Of a stretch of 34,325 nucleotides of DNA, positions 1 through 6,380 are shown in pieces (positions within the stretch are counted from its first letter, which is position 1; every line of letters begins with the position of its first letter). Position numbers and translations under genes: made by a program. Source of the DNA: Verrucomicrobiota bacterium (lineage in GTDB: Bacteria > Verrucomicrobiota > Verrucomicrobiia > Opitutales > Puniceicoccaceae); assembly GCA_038744685.1 (NCBI GenBank), contig JBCDMB010000030.1, positions 1 through 34,325 on the forward strand. The letters run 5' to 3'. The notes under the pieces are model-generated. The model did no database searches. It was not told where the DNA came from and saw nothing but the letters and a program-made list of their open reading frames with translations.

Positions 1-213
1 ATGCTTCTTTGGGCCAAAAATCTCGAAGCTGTCTATGGAAATGAAGATCCGCCGGGGCAATTGCTTCACCTCAAGAGCTTCGTCCAATACGCTCTCGAGA
101 ATTGGGTTTCCTGGTGTCGGTTAACGCCGTTGGTGGATATCGTCGCAAGGCCCGCTTGAATACGATCAAGGCGCTGGGCGAATGGAAATATATTGGGTCA
201 AGGATCCTGCGGC
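1..213. other. Left edge, no assignable gene
   Basis: Frame 1 on the plus strand is open from base 1 to a TGA at 157-159 and would encode 52 residues. This could be the 3' end of a gene that begins outside the window or a chance opening; I recognise no motif in it. The minus strand here has no ATG, so the oxygenase-like gene that stops at 214 is probably the last gene of its unit. Confidence 0.3.
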
Positions 214-747
214 CTAATCCTCGAATATCTCCAGGACATGCTTGCGGACCTTCTCGTAGTCGCCTCTTATTTCGGCGCGAAAGTTATAGCGCTCGTTGGC
301 ACCAGCGCCGGCGCTGTGAAGAATGTTTGTCTGCAAAATCGTGGGGCGGCGGTAATTGTAACTGAATTGGGGCTCGCCATAGCTTGCCGGAGTATCGCCA
401 GAAGCGTAGTAGTGGACACATGCTTCGGAGAGATCGCTTGCGGGTATGTTGAGTTTGCAGTCGACGCTAGGATCCGTGCGGGCGTCAATATGGGGCCGTA
501 GCCCTTGCGTGCTTACCAGAAGGAGATAGGGCTCTCCACAAATCTCCAATTGCAAGTGCTCGAGAATACCGTGAATGATTGAGAGGGCTTGAGGATCTTC
601 AATCTGATTGACTCGATTAAATAGAATACCGCCAGAGGCTCGCATATCCGCGTATTTGCCAGCGAGTTTCGCTGCATATCGATTGAGGTATTCGAAATCA
701 TAATCGATATCGACCTCGGTTAGATATTCGTTGGAAAAGCGGATCAT
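214..747 (-). CDS. 2-oxoglutarate/Fe(II) oxygenase-like protein, possible RiPP tailoring enzyme
   Basis: The 177-residue protein carries the metal-binding pattern of small 2OG-Fe(II) dioxygenases. An HxD pair (H86, D88) is followed by the CKLNIP strand at 97-102, then a distal histidine in the NILHS stretch (H144), then an arginine 9 or 13 residues further on (R153 or R157) that could bind 2-oxoglutarate. Enzymes of this fold hydroxylate or otherwise oxidise unactivated carbons in the cytoplasm. It starts 33 bases after the stop of the 345-residue gene, so the two are probably co-transcribed, away from the peptide precursors. The position suggests that it oxidises the precursor core or its leader. 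That role is inferred: the fold call rests on motif spacing, and the protein could be a non-peptide hydroxylase. No clear ribosome-binding site precedes the ATG. Confidence 0.6.
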   Translation of the reverse strand: MIRFSNEYLTEVDIDYDFEYLNRYAAKLAGKYADMRASGGILFNRVNQIEDPQALSIIHGILEHLQLEICGEPYLLLVSTQGLRPHIDARTDPSVDCKLNIPASDLSEACVHYYASGDTPASYGEPQFSYNYRRPTILQTNILHSAGAGANERYNFRAEIRGDYEKVRKHVLEIFED

Positions 748-780
748 GTTCTTGAAGCGATTGGATGGTTTCCGTTGGTG

Positions 781-1818
781 TTACTGGACTTTCCGATAGA
801 AAGAGGCGACGTAGGCCTTGGCAACTGCTTGATGTTCTGGCTCGAAAACGATCTTCACGTAACCCAATCCTCGCTCCAAACAGACTGGGTTATAGCCGAT
901 GCTCGCGGCCGATTGCTCAAAGAAAGGTGGCGTCCTATCAGGCAGTACTAGACTGACTCCGGGGAACCTAGTCAGTGCTGACCGTTTTGTATCGCTGCAA
1001 AGCCCCTCCGTGGTCAATCTCTCCAACACATAGTTGGCGCGATCCATAAAACTGGGTTCTGGATAATTGAAGTGAATTTCTAAGCCAATACGGGGTAGAA
1101 CTCGATCTGTAAAATCCAGCTGAAGGATGAAGCTACAGCCTTTTTTTTGAAAGTCACTGATGTAGTCATCTATCTCGCGGAGACAGAACTTCAAATCAAG
1201 TGACTCAAGATAGGGCCTGATGCTCGATCCGTTCTTGAAAACCGGGCAGGCCCGAATCGGTTGGTCAGGTCTGCCATTCATGAGACCGATCTGTAACCGG
1301 GTCAAGCTACCGAGCTTCTGGACCAATAGCTTGCTGGTGTCTGAATGACTAGACACGCTCGAGAACTGCTTGCAACATCGGTCAAGGCAAATGCGCATTT
1401 GATTTTCAGGGCAGACGAGCCCGAAATAGACTGCCGAGAAATGATGTTGGCCCTGATCGTATTCAACCCAGACGTTGTCCATAACCGACCAAAGACCATT
1501 CTTGTCGCGCCGATGTTTGGTCAGGTAGTCATGCATTGCTCGAGCTTCAGTCGGACCCTCGTTGAGTACGCCAAGGTCCAGCAAATCATCCTTGGTGTTG
1601 TCAACGGTGCTGAATCGAAAAGAGATGTCTGCGTCCGGCGATGCATCTTCCGCTAGCCTAAACTCCCAGGCCACACATCCTTTTGTCAATTCATGAGGTA
1701 AGCCTACCATGGCTTTCAGCAACGTTATCCTCTGGCTGGGCCCAAGTAAGTCGCCGCCAATATGCTCCATTGGCTGCCTTAAGTAATCGCTTAGCGTGCG
1801 CCTGTTCAATTCATCCAT
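781..1818 (-). CDS. Uncharacterised 345-residue protein of the RiPP cluster
   Basis: I cannot assign a known enzyme family. There is no signal peptide or membrane segment, so it should be cytoplasmic. Visible blocks are a WVEYDQ stretch near residue 117, an RIGLEIHF block near 245, a GLCSDTKRSALTRFPG block near 275-290, and a C-terminal YVKIVFEP...AKAYV segment. Blocks of this kind occur, from memory and without a search, in unannotated proteins beside NHLP-type precursors. Cysteines are frequent, including adjacent cysteines in DRCCKQF. It is the first gene of a two-gene unit with the oxygenase-like gene, and it diverges from the first precursor across about 90 bases. A tailoring, partner-binding or immunity role is possible; nothing in the sequence decides between them. 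Start chosen at the first ATG of the frame; no strong ribosome-binding site. Confidence 0.75.
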   Translation of the reverse strand: MDELNRRTLSDYLRQPMEHIGGDLLGPSQRITLLKAMVGLPHELTKGCVAWEFRLAEDASPDADISFRFSTVDNTKDDLLDLGVLNEGPTEARAMHDYLTKHRRDKNGLWSVMDNVWVEYDQGQHHFSAVYFGLVCPENQMRICLDRCCKQFSSVSSHSDTSKLLVQKLGSLTRLQIGLMNGRPDQPIRACPVFKNGSSIRPYLESLDLKFCLREIDDYISDFQKKGCSFILQLDFTDRVLPRIGLEIHFNYPEPSFMDRANYVLERLTTEGLCSDTKRSALTRFPGVSLVLPDRTPPFFEQSAASIGYNPVCLERGLGYVKIVFEPEHQAVAKAYVASFYRKVQ

Positions 1819-1907
1819 TTTTTACGTCTGTGGATTACAAAAATTTCTTTCGTTTTTGTTGAATAAACACGGCTTTCAGAGTTCGTATGAGAGGCCGATA
1901 TTCCATC
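1819..1907. promoter_or_regulatory. Divergent control region between the 345-residue gene and precursor 1
   Basis: These 89 AT-rich bases must hold the promoters for both directions of the RiPP cluster unless transcription enters from outside. I see no convincing -35/-10 pair on either strand. A purine stretch (GAGAGG at about 1889-1894) lies 13 bases before the precursor start and could serve as a distant ribosome-binding site. Confidence 0.35.
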
Positions 1908-2174
1908 ATGAAGGAAACAAACATAATTAACCAGATCATTGCCAGGTGCTGGACCGATGACGCATTCAAACAGTCTTTGAAGAATGAACCTAGGAAGGTC
2001 TTGGCTGAGTTTGGCGTCCATTTTGATGAACCGGTTACCATCAAAGTCATTGAAGATGAACCTAATGTGAAAACAATGGTCATTCCTCCGAAACCAGATG
2101 AGGGCGAACTGAATGAAATATTGGAAGGCAGGAAGTCAGCGAATGGTGGCTTCAATGGCTGCATGTGCGGTTGA
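1908..2174 (+). CDS. NHLP-leader RiPP precursor peptide 1
   Basis: This 88-residue peptide has a leader related to the nitrile hydratase alpha subunit (NHLP family). It includes an FKQSL segment, a KVLAEFGV helix end, a VTIKVIEDEP strand, a MVIPPKPDEGEL segment and the terminal EILEGRK at 70-76. The metal-binding CxxCSC of real nitrile hydratase is absent, so it is a leader and not an enzyme. The presumed core, residues 77-88, is SANGGFNGCMCG with two cysteines and one serine available for cyclisation. An upstream in-frame ATG at 1887 exists, but the start at 1908 aligns with the second precursor and is preferred. It is the first gene of the plus-strand unit leading to the cyclodehydratase. 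The exact cleavage point is unknown, because no double-glycine motif ends the leader. Confidence 0.88.
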   Translation: MKETNIINQIIARCWTDDAFKQSLKNEPRKVLAEFGVHFDEPVTIKVIEDEPNVKTMVIPPKPDEGELNEILEGRKSANGGFNGCMCG

Positions 2175-2200
2175 AGGTCGACAACAGCGATTGACGAATA

Positions 2201-2256
2201 GCCGTGGAGTGTGTGCCATAGCCGAATCAAACGTAATCATGGCTGATTGACACGGC
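2201..2256 (+). promoter_or_regulatory. Possible stem-loop between the two precursors
   Basis: GCCGTG at 2201-2206 pairs with CACGGC at 2251-2256, and inside it GCCAT at 2215-2219 pairs with ATGGC at 2239-2243. No T-run follows, so it does not look like an intrinsic terminator. It could protect the upstream message or adjust the ratio of the two precursors. The stems are short and may be chance. Confidence 0.25.
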
Positions 2257-2298
2257 ATCTCTTTCAGTTCGGATCACCAACATAGAAATCATATTATC

Positions 2299-2574
2299 AT
2301 GGAAGAAGTAAACGTAACTAACCAAATCATCGCTCGATGCTGGACTGACGAAGCATTTAAGCAGTCTCTAAAGAGTGACCCTAAAAAGGTTTTAGCTGAG
2401 TTTGGCATCCAATTCGACGATTCGATTGTCGTGAATGTCATCGATGATGAACCCGGCGTAAAAACATTTGTCATTCCCCCAAAGCCGGATGAGGGCGAAC
2501 TCGGCGAAATACTCGAAGGTCGAAAGGCTGCTACGTGTAGTTCCAGCGGGGAGCCCAATGGTTGCTGTGGCTGA
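2299..2574 (+). CDS. NHLP-leader RiPP precursor peptide 2
   Basis: This 91-residue paralogue of the preceding peptide is identical at 56 of the 76 leader positions and shares the VIPPKPDEGEL and EILEGRK blocks. Its presumed core, residues 77-91, is AATCSSSGEPNGCCG, richer in cyclisable residues (three Cys, three Ser, one Thr) and diverged from precursor 1 apart from the NGC...CG end. Conserved leaders with diverging cores are expected when one enzyme set processes several substrates. It lies 124 bases after precursor 1 and 197 bases before the cyclodehydratase. There is no clear ribosome-binding site before the ATG. The encoded peptide should be a substrate of the fused cyclodehydratase; the product structure cannot be read from the sequence. 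Confidence 0.9.
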   Translation: MEEVNVTNQIIARCWTDEAFKQSLKSDPKKVLAEFGIQFDDSIVVNVIDDEPGVKTFVIPPKPDEGELGEILEGRKAATCSSSGEPNGCCG

Positions 2575-2629
2575 GGTAAGGCGTTCTCCTACTGGCTTCG
2601 CGATCTAGAAAGTGGCTGTAACGGTTGGA

Positions 2630-2734
2630 CCCGGTCATTTCCGGGGCAACTACGGCGTTGGATTTCTCGATAGCCTGTCGATATAGCAGGGTCAACTCGG
2701 TGGTGGTTCATCGAAGTGCCCTATATCTGACCCT
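2630..2734 (+). promoter_or_regulatory. Structured spacer between precursor 2 and the cyclodehydratase
   Basis: The gap has a small hairpin (CCCGG 2630-2634 with CCGGG 2641-2645). It then has two perfect 7-base complementary pairs: GATATAG 2680-2686 with CTATATC 2721-2727, and AGGGTCA 2688-2694 with TGACCCT 2728-2734. The pairs cross each other, so in RNA they would be mutually exclusive hairpins unless they form a pseudoknot. This fits a switch or attenuator that separates abundant precursor mRNA from the enzyme genes, but it is only a structural inference. Confidence 0.35.
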
Positions 2735-2771
2735 CAAGTTTGAGAATAATTGAAGGGCTATAGCACAGACA

Positions 2772-4970
2772 ATGATCACGGTCCCAAAATTTTCTCCATA
2801 CTGGCAGCTCATCCGCTGTGGCGAAGAGGTTCTTATTGTAGCGGAACACCTCGACCGTCGTGTTGATGACAATCTCATCGCGGCCGTCCTGCTACAGATA
2901 GATGGTGTTCAATCATCAAATCAGATTGCCGCAACATTAGCTCCCAAGATTTCGGCGGATAAAACCTTTTATGTTTTGATTCAGTTGGGAAAGGAAGGGA
3001 TCATTATTGAACGCGATGATAAAAGGCTGGATGCATCGAGTTCACATCCCGGTTTTGTTGAAAAGCACTGCGATGCTACCGAAAAGGAGTTTCTTTCCCG
3101 AATAATTACCGTTGAGGGAGAAACCGACTCGCTGGTCGATCAGCTTAAGGAATTCCTTGCGACTCAAACAGACGAGGAACGCGAGGTATTCGATAAGACT
3201 CTTCTCTACTCGACCCGAGATTTCATCTCCAGCCAAACTCAGGCAGCAGCGGCAGATGCGTGGAATCGCGGGGTTTCTTTTTTGCCGGTTAAGTTTTACG
3301 GACGCGAGCCCATGGTTGGTCCGCTTTTCATTCCTGGCGAAACCGGTTGCTTTGAGTGCCTGCGGTATCGTTTGCGACTTAACCAGCGCCTGAAGTTCAT
3401 GGTTTCACTCGAATTCGACGTGCCGTTCATCGCCGAACGGGCTTCGGCCGCTTGGCGGCAAGTAGTTGACCGGATCCGGTCCCACCAGTCTAGTCAATCA
3501 TCGGCACACACCGTACTTCAGTGGTCCGAAGCGGATGAGGTTTGGATAAGCCATCCCGTCATTGATCGACCTGACTGCCCAATTTGTGGCGATAAGGACT
3601 ACTGGAAAGACAGTCCGGGGGTCGTCACTATTACTGGTGAAACTCTCGACTATGATGCCGCAAGCTTCGGGCATCGCGTTATCTCAGCAAAAGAAACCCT
3701 CAAGCATTTTTCGAAGCACGATAGTCCATTGACCGGAACGTTCGCTTACTATCCTGGTCGTTACGGTGTGCCTGAATACTTTGGTCACTTTGGCTACCTA
3801 ACCGTTGCGACTCCTCCGGCCCCCAGGGATGAACAAAATACGGGTTTCTCCCAATCGATGGCAGCAGGCGGAAAAGGAGCGACTCGAGAGAACGCACTGG
3901 CGAGCGGATTTGGCGAAGCGGTTGAGCGGTTTTGTATCATAAATGATGATGCCCGTCCATTGCATCGGGCCCGTCCATCCGAACTTGCGCCGTCCTCGTG
4001 CATTTCCCCCGGTGAATTACTTTGTTTCAGTGATCGTCAATACCGCGATCGGGAACGACTCAACCGCGTAGATGAGCATGTCAATATACCGGAGCCGATG
4101 CCTGATGATCCGATCATGGATTGGTGGCCATCTTGGTCATTGACTGCAGGTCGTGCCCAGTGGTTGCCCGCAGCGTTTATCCAACGCAGCCCAAGGTTGG
4201 CGTCGCAGCAGTGGATGTCGTGCAGCACCAACGGAATGGCGGCAGGCAATTGTCTGGAAGAAGCACTGATTCAAGGCACTTGCGAATTGATTGAACGGGA
4301 CGCTTTTGGGCTTTGGTGGTATCACATGCATCATAGCCCGTTGGTTGACTTGGCAACGGTTGACAGCCCCTACATAAAAAGGGTTGAGGAGGGCCTATGC
4401 AGCGACGGGTATCGGTTGCTTGCCTATTACTTATCGATCGATACCTGCCTACCTGTTTTTGCGGCAGTCGCGTTGCCAGACAACGACGATGATTTGCCCA
4501 TGTTCGGCCTGGGATGTCACTTTCAACCGAGGATCGCCCTTGATCGAGCAGTCGCTGAGCTGGGACAGTTCTGGGCATTCGCGATTGATAATCGTTCGCG
4601 CGGTAGTGAGCTCAAAGCTACGATAATTAATCAAACTGGAAAACCCTTGGCGCATTCTTCGTTTCTTCGACCAGAGGAAGCAAGGGACGTCGTCGCTTGG
4701 AATGAAGTGCCCGGATTCGAGTTTCCCTCGCTAAACGAGGAAGTCGAGTTTTTGCGCGATCTGTTTCTGTCCTTGGATCTCAAGTGGTTGGTGGCTGATA
4801 TGAGTCGACCGGATTTGCCATTGAATGTAACCAAATCTGTGGTTCCAGGTTTTTGCCACATTCACCCGCAACTGTCTACCGAGAGGCTTTACACTGCACC
4901 GCTCAAGTTGGGCTGGCAAAAAGAGCGCACGGATGAGACGGATTTAAACCCAATGCCATTTTTTTTCTAG
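2772..4970 (+). CDS. Fused azoline-forming cyclodehydratase (E1-like leader-binding domain plus YcaO)
   Basis: The 732-residue protein fuses the two parts of a TOMM cyclodehydratase. Roughly residues 1-300 are the E1-like leader-binding part, with a winged-helix-like start and a four-cysteine zinc site formed by CFEC (193-196) and CPIC (269-272). Roughly 330-732 is YcaO. GGKG at 366-369 and EAVER at 382-386 form the first nucleotide-site segment, and EEALIQGTCELIERD (496-510), with E505, E508 and R509, is the second. YcaO enzymes use ATP to activate the peptide amide and cyclise Cys, Ser or Thr to thiazoline or oxazoline. The C-terminus ends NPMPFFF, a shortened relative of the proline-rich tail usual in azoline-forming members. 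It follows the two precursors and precedes the flavin dehydrogenase, so it very likely acts on their cores. The ribosome-binding site is weak. Confidence 0.93.
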   Translation: MITVPKFSPYWQLIRCGEEVLIVAEHLDRRVDDNLIAAVLLQIDGVQSSNQIAATLAPKISADKTFYVLIQLGKEGIIIERDDKRLDASSSHPGFVEKHCDATEKEFLSRIITVEGETDSLVDQLKEFLATQTDEEREVFDKTLLYSTRDFISSQTQAAAADAWNRGVSFLPVKFYGREPMVGPLFIPGETGCFECLRYRLRLNQRLKFMVSLEFDVPFIAERASAAWRQVVDRIRSHQSSQSSAHTVLQWSEADEVWISHPVIDRPDCPICGDKDYWKDSPGVVTITGETLDYDAASFGHRVISAKETLKHFSKHDSPLTGTFAYYPGRYGVPEYFGHFGYLTVATPPAPRDEQNTGFSQSMAAGGKGATRENALASGFGEAVERFCIINDDARPLHRARPSELAPSSCISPGELLCFSDRQYRDRERLNRVDEHVNIPEPMPDDPIMDWWPSWSLTAGRAQWLPAAFIQRSPRLASQQWMSCSTNGMAAGNCLEEALIQGTCELIERDAFGLWWYHMHHSPLVDLATVDSPYIKRVEEGLCSDGYRLLAYYLSIDTCLPVFAAVALPDNDDDLPMFGLGCHFQPRIALDRAVAELGQFWAFAIDNRSRGSELKATIINQTGKPLAHSSFLRPEEARDVVAWNEVPGFEFPSLNEEVEFLRDLFLSLDLKWLVADMSRPDLPLNVTKSVVPGFCHIHPQLSTERLYTAPLKLGWQKERTDETDLNPMPFFF

Positions 4971-5033
4971 AACTGGTTTCAAAACTCATGAAAATGGAGT
5001 CGCGAGAGAAAATGAAATCAGTTCCAGTCACCT

Positions 5034-6380
5034 TTGGAACCGTTTGTCGCAGCAATGCAGCGTTCACCATCATTCGCCTACCGCGTGCATGGCGGCCCGC
5101 CCTTAGGGCAGGACAGTGAGGCATCGGGTATAGTCCACGAGCTGGGCCATGTGCTCGGAGCTGGCTGGGTTGATGCGGAGGCTTTGGATGAATGGTTTTG
5201 CGAACAAGGTCACCAGATCAAGGATTACCTTGTCTGGGAAAAACTACACGAAGGTCTGCAGATTGAGCTTCGCGTAACCGTTGGCGAAGAGTCCGTGTGT
5301 TCCCTGAAGGGGGTCGACTCTATGTTTCGACGGAGATTACTCAGCATACCCCCAAATGATGCGAATGCCTTCGCGATGCATACGCTTATTCGGCAATCGG
5401 CTGATTCTGTTTTGATTGAGTCTGGAGATTCTACCGTAAGCGTTCAGACCAACTGGTCCATGGTAGCAGACTTGTTTCGTGAATCGCTGGTAGAATCGGA
5501 GACAAGGTATTGGCTGAAGCAAGCTCTTGGTTTGCTTGGTATGCTCGACGGCCCCGTCAGCCAGCTGCCCGCAATTGGAAAGTACTGGGAGTTTCACAGT
5601 CGGCTTTTTCATCGTTTTTCTTCAACGGATGGAACTCCCTATCCTTCGGGCGGAACCTTCCCGCACATGGGGAGCGAGCCAGTTGCGCCGGTCTTTAAAC
5701 CGCCGATGACGGACAACATCCTGCGGTTAGCCAAACCCCCGAAGAAACTGAAGCTACAACTCGCCACTGGTTTAGATGACGTGCTCGGTAGCCGCCGATC
5801 GCTTCGCCCACAAAAGCCTTCTCCCCTAACGGCAACTGAGCTGGGGGCGCTGTTGCACGCCAGTTTTTATCCACTCAGATTGATTGATCACGAGCCTACA
5901 AGTCCCTCTAGCTATGAGGCTTCAAAGCGGCCTTACCCGAGTGGAGGCGGGATGCATCCGCTTGAGCTATATCTGCTCGTTTCCCAGCCCGGCCAGCACG
6001 GGCTTCCCAATGGGCTCTATCATTACCGCCTACGCGAGCATTTGTTGGAAGCCTTGCCATCCAATGAAGCCGAGCTGTCAAAGCTGGCACGGGCAACCAT
6101 CGCCGATTGGCCTGTTTCTATCACGCTGTTTGCGACTGCCCGTTTAGGACGAACCGGATGGAAATACGAGGCAGTCACATTTCGATTGATCTATGCGGAG
6201 TGGGGAGCATTACTCCAGACGCTTCATCTAAACGCGACCGCCTTGGGACTTTCGCTCAGTGGCTTGGGTTCGCTTCCGGCTTCGCTTTTTTCTCGAGTCA
6301 GCCAAGTTGATTACAATGCGGAACCGCTGATTGGCTTGGCGGCGTTGTGCGGACCGGCAAGCGAAACTACTTCAAAATGA
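5034..6380 (+). CDS. SagB-type FMN dehydrogenase (azoline oxidase)
   Basis: The 448-residue protein has an N-terminal region of about 230 residues that is common in SagB-type enzymes, followed by a nitroreductase-fold dehydrogenase. Recognisable blocks are SRRSLRPQ, RPYPSGGGMHPLELYLLV, GLYHYR and the C-terminal AEWGALLQTLHLNATALGLSLSGLGS. Enzymes of this class use FMN to oxidise azolines to azoles after the cyclodehydratase. The frame opens with TTG at 5034, with an in-frame ATG at 5055 (codon 8). A different frame offers ATG codons from 4988 and runs to 5119, only 17 bases after the upstream stop, so the true N-terminus is uncertain and a frameshift is possible. The gene end overlaps the convergent peptidase gene by 14 bases. 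Confidence 0.88.
   Translation: MEPFVAAMQRSPSFAYRVHGGPPLGQDSEASGIVHELGHVLGAGWVDAEALDEWFCEQGHQIKDYLVWEKLHEGLQIELRVTVGEESVCSLKGVDSMFRRRLLSIPPNDANAFAMHTLIRQSADSVLIESGDSTVSVQTNWSMVADLFRESLVESETRYWLKQALGLLGMLDGPVSQLPAIGKYWEFHSRLFHRFSSTDGTPYPSGGTFPHMGSEPVAPVFKPPMTDNILRLAKPPKKLKLQLATGLDDVLGSRRSLRPQKPSPLTATELGALLHASFYPLRLIDHEPTSPSSYEASKRPYPSGGGMHPLELYLLVSQPGQHGLPNGLYHYRLREHLLEALPSNEAELSKLARATIADWPVSITLFATARLGRTGWKYEAVTFRLIYAEWGALLQTLHLNATALGLSLSGLGSLPASLFSRVSQVDYNAEPLIGLAALCGPASETTSK

Noticed and set aside
1908..2574. Nitrile hydratase alpha-subunit fragments
   Set aside because: The similarity covers only the leader-like part; the metal-binding CxxCSC motif and most of the enzyme are missing, and a YcaO/SagB pathway follows, so they are RiPP precursors.
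2680..2734. True H-type pseudoknot or riboswitch before the cyclodehydratase
   Set aside because: The two crossing stems leave no loop to span the first helix, and no known riboswitch core is recognised; alternative hairpins are more plausible.
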